DNA from: Altibacter sp. HG106
Lineage (GTDB): Bacteria; Bacteroidota; Bacteroidia; Flavobacteriales; Flavobacteriaceae
NCBI RefSeq assembly: GCF_028561755.1
Contig: NZ_JAQQTD010000002.1
Coordinates: forward strand, 310,001-374,000
Direction of reading: 5' to 3'
DNA length: 64,000 nucleotides
Shown here: positions 9,635 to 19,250 of the stretch, piece by piece
How the letters are laid out: each line of letters opens with the position of its first letter
Numbering within the stretch: the stretch's first letter is position 1
Program-made: the position numbers and the translations under genes
Notes under the pieces: generated by a model
The model's database searches: none
Told to the model about the DNA's origin: nothing
Seen by the model: only the letters and a program-made list of their open reading frames with translations

Positions 9635-10140
9635 TACCAATTTGCGAGCGAGGCGTTAAAAATATCTTGAGTAATCCGTTCAAAAATCTCTGCCAGAGCA
9701 TTCTCTAATTGCGCTCCTGTTAGTTGCGCGCTTCCGCCGTAATCAAAGTAGAAGGAAAAGCGTTGTTCAAAATCTTTTTCAGGTTCTAGCGTGTTGAAGA
9801 ACCGAACGTTCACAGAAATAGTGAGTCGGTTTTGCGCCGCCGTACTTTGTGCGGTCGCCGTAATAGGAGCTACGTAGTACTCGGTGATCTCGCCTTCGTA
9901 AATAAGATCACCACCATTGTTTACAAGGTCTAAACTGGTTTGCGTAAGAATAAGATCCTGTAAAAGGATGGTAAAGTCTCGCGCAATTCCCGGTTCTACA
10001 ATGGGCGCATTGTTTAAAAAGTTATTGACCTGAAAAGTGCTGGCATTCCCTACATTGGCGCCTGTAAAGGAGTAGACGCCACATCCTTGCAACAAGCTAC
10101 ACGAAAAGAGTAAAAGGATAAGATGTTTGCAACGATTCAT
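9634..10140 (-). CDS. lptE: LptE-family LPS-assembly lipoprotein
   Basis: A 168-residue lipoprotein with signal MNRCKHLILLLFSCSLLQGC (lipobox LLQGC, mature Cys20). The mature part begins GVYSFTGANVG and fits the Bacteroidota LptE family, the plug lipoprotein of the outer-membrane LptD LPS translocon. In these bacteria similarity to E. coli LptE is mainly in length, lipobox and context. It stands 4 bases after the sigma-54 activator gene and is coupled to the TPR gene by a TAATG overlap. Confidence 0.85.
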   Translation of the reverse strand: MNRCKHLILLLFSCSLLQGCGVYSFTGANVGNASTFQVNNFLNNAPIVEPGIARDFTILLQDLILTQTSLDLVNNGGDLIYEGEITEYYVAPITATAQSTAAQNRLTISVNVRFFNTLEPEKDFEQRFSFYFDYGGSAQLTGAQLENALAEIFERITQDIFNASLANW

Positions 10141-10144
10141 AGCC

Positions 10145-11419
10145 TTAGAGATTGTATTGTTTGATCTTTCGATATAAGGTGCGTTCGCTGATACCTAACT
10201 CTTCGGCCGCCGCTTTTCGTTTTCCGTTGTTCTTTTCCAGCGATTTTTTGATCAATTCCAGTTCTTTGTCCTGAAGGGAGAGGCTTTCCTCTTCTTCTAT
10301 ATCTTCGGCGAAATCGTATCGGTCTTTCGGTTCTCCTGAAGGTTCGGGAATGCTCAGCACTTCTACATCGTGCGCGTCCTCTTCCTCTTCGGCATCCACC
10401 ATAGAAGATAACTTGTCTTTGTACGAATTATTTTCCGCATAGATCTTATTGATCAAAGAAGAATTCTCCTCCTGCACATCTTTGGCGTTGCCATTCTTCA
10501 TCAATTCGAGCGTAAGCTTCTTTAGGTCGTTCACATCGCGTTGCATATCGAACAGCACTTTATAGAGAATTTCTCGTTCGCTGCTAAAATCGCTTTCTTG
10601 TTTTTTCTGCTGAATGACGGCCGGTAAGTTGCTCCCCACGTCAGGGAGGTAGTTTCGCAGGGTGTCGTAGGTGATCTGACGCTCTTGCTCCAGTACTGAA
10701 ATTTGTTCTGTGATATTCCGCAATTGACGGATGTTTCCGCCCCAATGATACTTTAACAACAAGCGAACAGCCGCATCTTCAAGTCGGATTGTCGGCATTT
10801 TATACTTCTGAGAAAAATCGGCAGCAAACTTTCGGAACAATAAGTGGATGTCTTCCCCACGATTCCGAAGCGGTGGTAAATTGATCTCCACGGTACTAAG
10901 TCGGTAGTAAAGATCTTCTCGAAATCGTCCTTTGGAAATTGCCTCCGCCATGTTCACATTCGTGGCGGCCACGATACGTACGTCCGTTTTTTGTGTTTTA
11001 GAGGAACCTACTTTTAAAAACTCACCGTTTTCCAGAATTCGTAACAAACGAACCTGTGTAGGAAGCGGAAGTTCTCCTACCTCGTCCAAAAAAATCGTTC
11101 CCCCGTCAGCTACTTCGAAGTATCCACTGCGGGTAGCCGTTGCCCCGGTAAACGCCCCTTTTTCGTGTCCAAAGAGTTCACTATCAATAGTGCCTTCGGG
11201 AATGGCGCCACAGTTTACGGCGATATATTTATTGTGCTTTCGGTGGGAGAGCGAATGTATGATACGCGGAATGCTTTCTTTTCCTACTCCGCTTTCTCCG
11301 GTAACCAACACCGAAATATCGGTAGGGGCCACGCGAATGGACTTCTCGATGGCGCGATCCAGTTTTTGGTCACTTCCTATAATTCCGAAACGTTGTTTAA
11401 CGGCTTGTACGCTTTCCAT
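10145..11419 (-). CDS. Sigma-54-dependent transcriptional activator without receiver domain
   Basis: A 424-residue AAA+ bacterial enhancer-binding protein. The Walker A motif is GESGVGKE (residues about 40-47), the sigma-54 contact loop GAFTGA follows LFGHEK, Walker B is GGTIFLDEVGEL, and an arginine-finger region follows at REDLYYRLS. A linker of about 110 acidic residues leads to a Fis-type helix-turn-helix at the end (KRKAAAEELGISERTLYRKI). There is no N-terminal receiver, PAS or GAF domain, so the signal input is not visible. It drives open-complex formation at RpoN promoters. It sits 6 bases behind miaB and 4 ahead of lptE. Confidence 0.92.
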   Translation of the reverse strand: MESVQAVKQRFGIIGSDQKLDRAIEKSIRVAPTDISVLVTGESGVGKESIPRIIHSLSHRKHNKYIAVNCGAIPEGTIDSELFGHEKGAFTGATATRSGYFEVADGGTIFLDEVGELPLPTQVRLLRILENGEFLKVGSSKTQKTDVRIVAATNVNMAEAISKGRFREDLYYRLSTVEINLPPLRNRGEDIHLLFRKFAADFSQKYKMPTIRLEDAAVRLLLKYHWGGNIRQLRNITEQISVLEQERQITYDTLRNYLPDVGSNLPAVIQQKKQESDFSSEREILYKVLFDMQRDVNDLKKLTLELMKNGNAKDVQEENSSLINKIYAENNSYKDKLSSMVDAEEEEDAHDVEVLSIPEPSGEPKDRYDFAEDIEEEESLSLQDKELELIKKSLEKNNGKRKAAAEELGISERTLYRKIKQYNL

Positions 11420-11425
11420 AGGTAT

Positions 11426-12883
11426 TTAATTATTTTCTGAATACCCCACAGCCTTCCCCAATAGGGTAGCGGTGGTGCAATCTTCGATTTTTACCATCAC
11501 AAAGTCACCAACCTTATACTGTTCCTTCGGAAATACTGCCACCGTGTTTTGCTCGGTACGACCGCTCCATTCGGCATCGCTTTTTCGCGATTCCTTTTCG
11601 ATTAGCACCTCCACCGTTTTCCCCACAAATTCCTGAGTGCGATAGGCGCTGTGCTTTTGTTGCAGGTTTACGATCTCGATAAGACGTCGTTTCTTGACTT
11701 CCTCCGGCACGTCATCTTCCAATTTTCGAGCGGCCATGGTGCCGGGACGTTCCGAATACATAAACATAAACCCAAAGTCGTATTTCACGTATTCCATCAA
11801 GCTTAGAGTGTCCTTATGGTCTTCTTCGGTTTCCGTGGGGAAGCCAGAGATCATATCTTGCGAAATGGCACAGTTAGGAATAATGTCACGAATCGTATCG
11901 ATGAGCGCCATATACTCCTCTCGAGTATGCTGTCGATTCATTTCTTTTAAAATTCTCGTGCTTCCACTTTGCACCGGTAAGTGAATATAGTTGCAAATGT
12001 TCGGGTATTTTGCCATGCTATGCAGTACGTCTTCCGTCATGTCCTGCGGATTGCTAGTAGAAAAGCGAATACGCATTTTGGGTTGGGCCTGGGCTACGAG
12101 TTCCAGCAGTTGCGCAAAATTGGTGGCCGTAGCTTTCTGCATGTCAGTGGCATTTTTAAAGTCTTTTTTGAGTCCGCCGCCATACCATAAATAACTATCC
12201 ACGTTCTGCCCCAAAAGCGTAATTTCTTTATAGCCCTTTTCCGCCAGATCATTTACTTCATCGATAATGCTCAAAGGATTTCTGCTGCGTTCTCTTCCGC
12301 GGGTAAAGGGCACCACGCAAAACGTACACATATTGTCACATCCTCGAGTGATGCTCACGAAGGCCGTCACACCATTTCCGCCCAGGCGAACCGGAGCAAC
12401 ATCTCCGTAGGTCTCTTCTTTCGACAGGATCACGTTCACCGCGTCACGACCGGCTTCTACTTCTTCTAACAAATTAGGAAGGTCTTTGTAGGCATCGGGG
12501 CCCACGACCATATCTACGATCTTTTCTTCCTCTAAAAACTTACTTTTTAGCCGTTCTGCCATGCAGCCCAAGACCCCGACTTTCATATTGGGATTGTGCT
12601 GTTTTTTTACCGCGTTGTACTTTTCGAGGCGTTTGCGAACAGTTTGTTCGGCTTTGTCACGAATGGAACACGTATTTACCAGTACCAGATCGGCTTCCTC
12701 CATCTTTTGGGTTGTATTGAAACCTTGTTTAGCAAGAATTGAAGCGACAATTTCGCTATCGCTAAAATTCATCTGACAACCATAACTTTCAATGTAAAGT
12801 TTACGACTGTTCGATCCTTCAGGAGTTTGCATCAACGCTTCCCCCTGCTTGCTTTCATCAATAATCTTCTCTTGGGTCTCCAT
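11426..12883 (-). CDS. miaB: tRNA-2-methylthio-N6-dimethylallyladenosine synthase MiaB
   Basis: A 485-residue radical-SAM methylthiotransferase that converts i6A37 to ms2i6A37 in tRNAs reading UNN codons. The N-terminal UPF0004 domain has its three cluster cysteines in [19 protein letters not shown] and LGCMAER; the radical-SAM motif is [17 protein letters not shown]; the C-terminal TRAM domain covers about the last 65 residues (GKTVEVLIE...). The N-terminal 25 residues before LYIESYGCQ are an extension usual in Bacteroidota. It heads the minus-strand run miaB - activator - lptE - TPR - secG. Confidence 0.97.
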   Translation of the reverse strand: METQEKIIDESKQGEALMQTPEGSNSRKLYIESYGCQMNFSDSEIVASILAKQGFNTTQKMEEADLVLVNTCSIRDKAEQTVRKRLEKYNAVKKQHNPNMKVGVLGCMAERLKSKFLEEEKIVDMVVGPDAYKDLPNLLEEVEAGRDAVNVILSKEETYGDVAPVRLGGNGVTAFVSITRGCDNMCTFCVVPFTRGRERSRNPLSIIDEVNDLAEKGYKEITLLGQNVDSYLWYGGGLKKDFKNATDMQKATATNFAQLLELVAQAQPKMRIRFSTSNPQDMTEDVLHSMAKYPNICNYIHLPVQSGSTRILKEMNRQHTREEYMALIDTIRDIIPNCAISQDMISGFPTETEEDHKDTLSLMEYVKYDFGFMFMYSERPGTMAARKLEDDVPEEVKKRRLIEIVNLQQKHSAYRTQEFVGKTVEVLIEKESRKSDAEWSGRTEQNTVAVFPKEQYKVGDFVMVKIEDCTTATLLGKAVGYSENN

Positions 12884-12973
12884 AAATAAGTGTCTGGTGC
12901 TTCTGCTTTCAATTGAATCAGCAAAGATACAATTAAATTTAAGTTTGTGTCAAAATGGCAGCTTTCTTTTTCC

Positions 12974-12981
12974 TAATTTTG
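12974..12981 (+). promoter_or_regulatory. -7 box TAATTTTG
   Basis: Full match to TAnnTTTG, 27 bases before ATG 13009. It lies inside the upstream extension of that reading frame and therefore supports 13009 over 12955 as the start. Confidence 0.5.
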
Positions 12982-13008
12982 GGTCATCAACTGACAACCA
13001 ACCTGCTC

Positions 13009-13797
13009 ATGGAACATTCTATTTTCAAGCGTATTGAGGCTGCACCCAAACCCGATTTTGGAGACATTCTCACCAAAAGTTTTAATTTGTTTAAAGAAGT
13101 TTGGACGCAAGGCTTGTTACACGGACTCCTAAGTATGGCGTTTGTGTTTCCTTTTATAGTGATCGTTTATATTCCTATGATTCCATTCTACATCGAAGCT
13201 TTTGAGGCCAGTCAGTATGGTTATGAGCCCTCTTTCGATTATGCCCCGGCGGCGATTGTAGGATATGCTTTGTTGATTTTGGTGTTGAGCTTTGTGATGC
13301 AAATTTTTGTATTCGCGATCAATCTTCATTTTTATCGGGTGATGAAGAAAGCCGATTTTCAAACCCATGAAGATACGGGGGGCTACTTTACGTATTTGAA
13401 AGGCAATTTTGGAAAATTATTTGTGCTGAACCTGGCGGTCTTCGGAATTGCCATACTCGCTGCCTTACTGTGTTATTTACCAATCTTTTACGTGATGGTG
13501 CCGCTGCAGCTCATTGCGCCCATCTTTGCGTTTAATTCAGAATTATCTGTTTCCGACACCATCAAGGCAAGCTTTAAGTTGGGTAATCGTTTCTGGTTGA
13601 TCATCTTCGGCTTGATCATTGTTTCTTCCATGATCGCTCAATTGGGCATATTGGCGTGTTTTATTGGGGTTATTGTTACGGCGTATTTTGTGCACATTCC
13701 CATGTATTATGTCTATAAAGACACGATAGGGTTTACGGAGGGCCCGACGGCAGCCCCCGAAGCGCCAGATACTGGTGCGATAAACGAATCATTCTGA
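13009..13797 (+). CDS. Polytopic membrane protein of unknown function
   Basis: A 262-residue membrane protein starting MEHSIFKRIEAAPKPDFGDI. After an amphipathic N-terminus (FGDILTKSFNLFKEVW) it has about five to six hydrophobic segments (residues roughly 40-62, 88-115, 145-175, 178-190, 203-240). The layout of a soluble helix followed by repeated helix pairs, and the phrase DTIKASFKLG before the last pair, resemble the glycerophosphodiesterase-membrane-domain/DUF975 type, but I cannot assign it firmly. The start is chosen from the -7 box at 12974-12981. A terminator follows at 13957. Confidence 0.7.
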   Translation: MEHSIFKRIEAAPKPDFGDILTKSFNLFKEVWTQGLLHGLLSMAFVFPFIVIVYIPMIPFYIEAFEASQYGYEPSFDYAPAAIVGYALLILVLSFVMQIFVFAINLHFYRVMKKADFQTHEDTGGYFTYLKGNFGKLFVLNLAVFGIAILAALLCYLPIFYVMVPLQLIAPIFAFNSELSVSDTIKASFKLGNRFWLIIFGLIIVSSMIAQLGILACFIGVIVTAYFVHIPMYYVYKDTIGFTEGPTAAPEAPDTGAINESF

Positions 13798-13956
13798 GGG
13801 ATTGAAATGTTTTGAATGGTATTCCTGTGGGCTGTATGCCTGAAAGAATTATCATTTGAGACGCAACCTTTCAGAAATATCACATCTTCTAGGTGCTTTT
13901 CTGAAACAGGAAAAGTAAAGTTTAGTATTTATTGGAAGTGAAATACCTTGATAGAG

Positions 13957-13981
13957 AGCCCGCATAACTTGCGGGCTTTTT
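13957..13981 (+). terminator. Rho-independent terminator
   Basis: Stem AGCCCGCA / TGCGGGCT with loop TAACT, then T-run to 13981. Ends the transcript of the membrane protein and lies ahead of the topA promoter. Confidence 0.8.
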
Positions 13982-14013
13982 GTTTCGACAGCGATGTATT
14001 TAAAAAAATCCTA

Positions 14014-14021
14014 TACTTTTG
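14014..14021 (+). promoter_or_regulatory. -7 box TACTTTTG for topA
   Basis: Full match to TAnnTTTG, 20 bases before the topA ATG, just downstream of a terminator. Confidence 0.55.
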
Positions 14022-14040
14022 TACTCCTAAAAAGTTGACG

Positions 14041-16536
14041 ATGGCAAAGAATTTAGTGATAGTGGAGTCTCCTGCGAAAGCCAAAACCATAGAAAAATTT
14101 CTCGGAAAAGATTTCAAGGTAACCTCGAGTTTTGGACATATAGCGGATCTGCCTTCCAAAGAATTGGGCGTGGATACCGAAGGGGATTTTACACCTAAAT
14201 ATATAGTCTCTCCTGATAAAAAGAGTTTGGTCAAGGAATTGAAGAATCTGGCCAAAAAAGCAGAAACTATTTGGTTGGCGAGTGATGAAGACCGCGAAGG
14301 AGAAGCCATCGCCTGGCACCTTGCTGAAGAATTAGATCTTTCGGATGCCAATACCAAACGTATCGTGTTTCACGAAATCACGAAGTCGGCTATTCTCAAA
14401 GCGATTGAAAACCCTCGTAGCATAGACTACAACCTGGTCAATGCGCAGCAAGCCCGCCGCGTCCTAGATCGATTGGTGGGATACGAATTGTCTCCGGTAT
14501 TATGGCGGAAGGTGAAAGGCGGACTCTCAGCCGGGCGTGTGCAAAGTGTGGCTGTACGACTAATCGTAGAGCGTGAGCGCGACATTGAAGCCTTCACACC
14601 CCAAGCCTCCTATCGCGTGGATGCCGTTTTTGAAACAGAGGAAGGTAGTTCGTTCAAAGCAAAACTTCCGAAAAATATAGAGACTGAAGCCGCTGCGCGC
14701 ACCTTTCTTGAGCGCAATAAGGGAGCCGAATATGCTATTGCAGAACTAACTAAAAAACCCGCCAAGAAATCTCCGGCAGCACCGTTTACCACTAGTACCT
14801 TACAGCAGGAGGCGTCTCGAAAGCTATATTTTTCAGTAGGGAAAACCATGACGATTGCACAGCGACTCTACGAAGCCGGTCTCATTACTTATATGCGAAC
14901 CGATAGCGTGAATTTATCGCAAGACGCACGAAACGCTGCCCAGAAGGAAATTGAAACCTCTTACGGTTCAAAATATAGCAAACCCCGAAACTATAAGGGG
15001 AAGTCAAAAGGCGCACAAGAGGCGCACGAAGCCATTCGACCCACCGATATGAGCAAGCACTCCATTAGCGGCGATCGCGATCAGGAGCGTTTGTACGATC
15101 TTATCTGGAAACGAACCATCGCATCTCAGATGAGTGATGCCCAATTAGAGCGTACACAGGTGAAAATTGAGATCAAAGCCGCACAACCGGTGGAAGAGCA
15201 ATTTCACGCTAATGGGGAAATGATCAAATTCGATGGTTTCTTAAAGGTGTATCTGGAAGGAACCGATACCGAAGACGAAGAGCAAGACGGGATGCTTCCG
15301 CACCTTTCCGAAGGAGAGCTGCTCAATAACGACTATATTACGGCAACCCAGCGATTTACTAGACCGCCCTATCGCTTTACGGAAGCGTCGCTGGTGAAAC
15401 AATTGGAAGAACTGGGCATTGGGCGTCCCTCTACCTATGCTCCTACCATTTCTACCATTATCAGTAGAAATTATGTGGAAAAAGGGTCTATTGAAGGCGA
15501 GCCACGGGCGTATTTGCAAATGGTGTTGGAAGAAGACACGCTCAAGCAAAAGGAATTGACAGAAACTGTGGGAAGTGATAAAGGAAAGTTGGTTCCCACC
15601 GATATTGGGATGATCGTGAATGATTTCTTGGTGGAGCACTTCGGAAACATTCTCGATTATAATTTCACGGCGAAGGTGGAGGAAGACTTTGATGATATCG
15701 CCGAAGGAAAAGAAGAGTGGACGCAGATGATGAAAGACTTCTACAAGAAGTTTCATCCGCATGTGGAAGATGTGCAGGAAAACGCCGATCGCGAAAGCGG
15801 TGAGCGTATCTTGGGGGAAGATCCCGAAACGGGACGGCCGGTGTTGGTTCGTTTAGGGAAGTACGGTCCCATGGCGCAAATTGGAGCGCCCGACGATGAG
15901 GAAAAGAAATTTGCCAGTTTGCGACCCGATCAGCAATTGCATTTAGTGACCTTTGAAGAAGTATTAGACCTCTTCAAGCTTCCGAAGACGCTCGGCGTGT
16001 ATGAAGGGGAAGAGGTGGAAGTGAATAATGGACGCTATGGTCCTTATGTTCGCTTCGGAAAGAAATTTATTTCCCTTCCGAAGGGGAAAGATCCCTTAGA
16101 CGTAGATATGGCTTTGGCCAAAGAACTGATCGAACAAAAGAAGAAGGCCGATGCGCCTATTTACGAATACGAAGGACTTCCGGTGCAGAAAGGGAAGGGT
16201 CGTTTCGGTCCTTTTATCAAGTGGAATGACATGTTTATTAATGTCAATAAAAAATATGACTTCGATAATCTTTCCGAAGAAGACATCATCCAACTGATCG
16301 AAGATAAGAAGCAAAAGGAGATCGATAAATTGGTAAACGAATGGCCCGATGAAGGCATACGTTTGGAGAAGGCACGTTGGGGTCGCTTCAAGTTGATCAA
16401 AGGAAAAACCAAAATTGAACTGCCAAAAACCACGAAGGCCGATAAAATGACGCTGGAAGAAGCACAAGAACTTCTGGAAAAGAAGGCGCCTAAAAAGAAA
16501 ACCCGAAAGCGTAAAAGCACTGCGAAGAAAAAATGA
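14041..16536 (+). CDS. topA: DNA topoisomerase I
   Basis: An 831-residue type IA topoisomerase that relaxes negative supercoils. The Toprim domain starts MAKNLVIVESPAKAKTIEKF; DEDREGEAIAWHL carries the metal-binding acidic residues; the active-site tyrosine is Tyr284 in GLITYMRTDS; GIGRPSTYAPT is in the conserved core. The last 240 residues hold several repeats around GRFGPF/GRYGPYVRFG that replace the E. coli zinc ribbons, and the protein ends in a Lys/Arg-rich tail (KKKTRKRKSTAKKK). The start at 14041 is preferred because the 31-residue upstream extension overlaps the terminator and promoter. The stop overlaps the next gene by 4 bases (ATGA). Confidence 0.98.
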   Translation: MAKNLVIVESPAKAKTIEKFLGKDFKVTSSFGHIADLPSKELGVDTEGDFTPKYIVSPDKKSLVKELKNLAKKAETIWLASDEDREGEAIAWHLAEELDLSDANTKRIVFHEITKSAILKAIENPRSIDYNLVNAQQARRVLDRLVGYELSPVLWRKVKGGLSAGRVQSVAVRLIVERERDIEAFTPQASYRVDAVFETEEGSSFKAKLPKNIETEAAARTFLERNKGAEYAIAELTKKPAKKSPAAPFTTSTLQQEASRKLYFSVGKTMTIAQRLYEAGLITYMRTDSVNLSQDARNAAQKEIETSYGSKYSKPRNYKGKSKGAQEAHEAIRPTDMSKHSISGDRDQERLYDLIWKRTIASQMSDAQLERTQVKIEIKAAQPVEEQFHANGEMIKFDGFLKVYLEGTDTEDEEQDGMLPHLSEGELLNNDYITATQRFTRPPYRFTEASLVKQLEELGIGRPSTYAPTISTIISRNYVEKGSIEGEPRAYLQMVLEEDTLKQKELTETVGSDKGKLVPTDIGMIVNDFLVEHFGNILDYNFTAKVEEDFDDIAEGKEEWTQMMKDFYKKFHPHVEDVQENADRESGERILGEDPETGRPVLVRLGKYGPMAQIGAPDDEEKKFASLRPDQQLHLVTFEEVLDLFKLPKTLGVYEGEEVEVNNGRYGPYVRFGKKFISLPKGKDPLDVDMALAKELIEQKKKADAPIYEYEGLPVQKGKGRFGPFIKWNDMFINVNKKYDFDNLSEEDIIQLIEDKKQKEIDKLVNEWPDEGIRLEKARWGRFKLIKGKTKIELPKTTKADKMTLEEAQELLEKKAPKKKTRKRKSTAKKK

Positions 16537-17693
16537 TCGAATTTCTTTCCCCCGTCCCTAAATCGGTTGTAGCCCACCGCGAGATATTACCTGAGGGAGT
16601 CCTCGGAAAACAGATAAAGATACACGCCACGAAAGGTGACCTGCCTTCTTTAAAGGGGGTGGCCTTGGCTCTGGTGGGAATTCAAGAACATCGCAATGAC
16701 ATTAATTACATCGGGGGAGTGCCGCAATTTGAAGCGGTGCGAAAAAGCTTTTACCAACTCTTCCCGGGAAATTGGGCGACTTCCATCATCGATTTGGGAA
16801 ATATTGAGGCGGGAGAAACCGTACAAGACACGTACTTTGCAGTTCGAACGGTGCTTTCCGCTTTGCTACAGAAAAAGGTAATTCCGCTGCTCTTAGGCGG
16901 AAGTCAGGATTTGGTGTTTCCGCTGTATAGAGCGTACGATGAGGTAGGTGAGATGGTGAACATGGTCAATATTGACAGTCGGTTTGACCTGGGCGATGCC
17001 GAAAAACCGATCTCAAATGTTTCGTACGTAGGGAAAATTATCGTCGAGAAGCCTTATAACTTATTTAATTACAGTGTGCTGGGATATCAGTCGTATTTCA
17101 ACCCGGCGGCAGAGATCACTCTCATGGAGAAGTTGTTTTTCGATGCCTATCGCCTGGGGGAGGTCACCAAAGACATTACATCCGTAGAGCCCATCATGCG
17201 TGCTGCCGATATCGTTACCTTAGATATTTCCGCAATAAAAAGCGCCGAAATGAGTTATCATAATACGAGTCCCAATGGCTTAGACGGCCGCGAAGTATGT
17301 GCTTTGGCACGCTATGCCGGGATCAGTAATCGGGTAACGTCCTTTGGCGTGTTCGAAATGAGTGCTTTAGATCGAATGAATTCCGGGGCGATGTTGATCG
17401 CTCAAGTGCTGTGGTACTTTATAGAAGGAGTCAACTTTAGAATTGCAGATGAAGATTTTGAAGATGAGGCTCATTATATAACGTATCAGGTTCCTGTGGA
17501 CGATACGGTCTTGGTTTTCAAAAAGAGTAAGAAAACCGGGCGATGGTGGATGGAACTGCCGTTTATTTCGAATGTTAATAATAAATTAAAAAGAAGAACG
17601 TTATTACCTTGCACTTATGGCGATTATTTGGGTGCAACGAATCAGGAAATTCCTGAACGATGGTGGAAAGCCCGTCGAAAAAATGAAGTATAA
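16533..17693 (+). CDS. Arginase/formiminoglutamase-fold protein with degenerate metal site
   Basis: A 386-residue protein of the ureohydrolase superfamily, coupled to topA by an ATGA overlap and lying directly ahead of gldK. The fold landmarks are present: GGSQDLVFP (residues 122-130) for the usual GGDHS, NIDSRFDLGD (146-155) for the usual DAHxD, and LDISAI (230-235) for SxDxD. Of the six metal ligands expected, the His of motif 1 is Gln125, the His of motif 2 is Arg150, and the second Asp of motif 3 is Ser233. A binuclear manganese site could not form as in arginase, so it is probably a non-catalytic relative. Databases tend to name it formimidoylglutamase, which I would not trust. Confidence 0.75.
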   Translation: MIEFLSPVPKSVVAHREILPEGVLGKQIKIHATKGDLPSLKGVALALVGIQEHRNDINYIGGVPQFEAVRKSFYQLFPGNWATSIIDLGNIEAGETVQDTYFAVRTVLSALLQKKVIPLLLGGSQDLVFPLYRAYDEVGEMVNMVNIDSRFDLGDAEKPISNVSYVGKIIVEKPYNLFNYSVLGYQSYFNPAAEITLMEKLFFDAYRLGEVTKDITSVEPIMRAADIVTLDISAIKSAEMSYHNTSPNGLDGREVCALARYAGISNRVTSFGVFEMSALDRMNSGAMLIAQVLWYFIEGVNFRIADEDFEDEAHYITYQVPVDDTVLVFKKSKKTGRWWMELPFISNVNNKLKRRTLLPCTYGDYLGATNQEIPERWWKARRKNEV

Positions 17694-17808
17694 CCTAGCG
17701 AACTAAGTACATTCAGCTTCAAGCGTTTTTTTATAAAATTGTTGCTTTTTTGAAATTTTATAGATAGGTTTACGCCCTTGAATCTGACAAAATTTAACCT
17801 AAATACCT

Positions 17809-19185
17809 ATGAAGAAGTCGATTGCATTCATTGCGATTCTGTCCTTATTATTAAGTTGTAATGCTGGAGACAGAGGTGAATTGGTGGGAGCCCAAGGGAA
17901 GAAGTGGCACCCCGAAAAGCCTTACGGTATGACCTTGATCCCTGGTGGTTCTTTCATCATGGGTAAATCTGATGATGATTTTGTTGCAGTTAATGACGCC
18001 CCTACCAAAACGGTAACGGTGCGTTCGTTCTATATGGATGAAACTGAAATCACGAATGCCGAATACCGACAATTCGTCGAGTGGGTACGTGATTCTACGG
18101 TTCGTCTAAAGCTCGCCATCCTGGCGGATGAAGTAGGCGCCGCTCCCGGAGAGGACGGTATTGGTGAATACGCCTTTGTCGATCAAGAAGGAGGAGAAGA
18201 AGAAATGACGCCATACGAACAATATATGTATGATAATTATTATGGTATGGGCGAAGATTTTTACGCAGGTCGTAAGATCAATCGCGATATCGATCTTGTT
18301 TGGGACACCGAAGAATATCCTGACGTGTATTATGCGGAGGTTATGGACACCATGTACATTCCTGCGGAAGAAGCCTATAATGGGCAGCGTACCATCGACG
18401 TCAATAAATTAAAGTTCCAGTATACCTACATGGATATTCAGGCAGCAGCTCGTTCGAACGGGAAGCGCTCTGACTTTATCAAGAAAGAGGAAATCATGGT
18501 CTATCCCGACACTACGGTGTGGATCAAGGATTTCAACTATTCGTATAATGAACCCATGCACAACGATTATTTCTGGCATGAGGCTTATGGAGACTATCCC
18601 GTAGTGGGCGTTAACTGGAAACAAGCGAAAGCCTTCTGTGCGTGGAGAACCTTGTACAAAAATTCGTATCAGAAATCACGTCGTCGTCAACATGTAAACT
18701 CCTTCCGTCTTCCGGGTGAAGCCGAGTGGGAATATGCCGCGCGTGGCGGTCTGGAATCAGGTACCTATCCATGGGGTGGTCCGTATGCCAAAAATGACCG
18801 AGGATGTTTTATGGCCAACTTTAAGCCCTTGCGTGGTGACTATGCGGCAGATCAAGCCTTATACACAGTAGAGGCCGATGCCTACGAGCCAAACGATTTC
18901 AACCTTTACAACATGGCTGGTAACGTAAGCGAATGGGTAGCTTCTTCTTACGATCCTGCTGCTTATGAGTATACCTCTACCATGAACCCCAACGTTAACG
19001 ACGATGAGAACATGCGCAAAGTGGTGCGTGGAGGATCGTGGAAAGACGTAGCCTATTTCTTGCAAGTAAGTACGCGTGATTACGAATACGCAGACTCTGC
19101 TAGAAGTTATATTGGTTTCCGAACCGTACAAGACTACATGGGAACTGATGTAACCCTAAATCAAGCCTATGGAGATGCGCGATAA
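17809..19185 (+). CDS. gldK: Type IX secretion / gliding lipoprotein GldK
   Basis: A 458-residue outer-membrane lipoprotein (signal MKKSIAFIAILSLLLSC, lipobox Cys17) of the formylglycine-generating-enzyme (SUMF1) fold: GMTLIPGGSFIMGKSDDD near residue 42, FRLPGEAEWEYAARGG at about 301-316, NMAGNVSEWVASSYDP and VVRGGSWKD near the C-terminus. GldK forms, with GldN, the periplasmic ring of the T9SS beneath the outer membrane. The catalytic cysteines of true FGE are not evident, in line with a structural role. First gene of gldKLMN; a weak promoter (TTG 17739-17741, TAGGTTTA 17765-17772) precedes it. Confidence 0.96.
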   Translation: MKKSIAFIAILSLLLSCNAGDRGELVGAQGKKWHPEKPYGMTLIPGGSFIMGKSDDDFVAVNDAPTKTVTVRSFYMDETEITNAEYRQFVEWVRDSTVRLKLAILADEVGAAPGEDGIGEYAFVDQEGGEEEMTPYEQYMYDNYYGMGEDFYAGRKINRDIDLVWDTEEYPDVYYAEVMDTMYIPAEEAYNGQRTIDVNKLKFQYTYMDIQAAARSNGKRSDFIKKEEIMVYPDTTVWIKDFNYSYNEPMHNDYFWHEAYGDYPVVGVNWKQAKAFCAWRTLYKNSYQKSRRRQHVNSFRLPGEAEWEYAARGGLESGTYPWGGPYAKNDRGCFMANFKPLRGDYAADQALYTVEADAYEPNDFNLYNMAGNVSEWVASSYDPAAYEYTSTMNPNVNDDENMRKVVRGGSWKDVAYFLQVSTRDYEYADSARSYIGFRTVQDYMGTDVTLNQAYGDAR

Positions 19186-19250
19186 GCGCTCCTTACAATA
19201 TCAAAGAACTCAATCTTAACTACTTAACTTAACTAAAAAACGAATGTATT

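Noticed and set aside
16533-17693. Formimidoylglutamase as a functional call
   Set aside because: Half of the metal ligands are replaced, so the enzymatic name would mislead.
17784-17795. TGACAAAATTTA upstream of gldK as a fifth operator
   Set aside because: The second half-site GTCA is absent, and the distance to the gldK start leaves no room for a 23-base spacer and -7 box.
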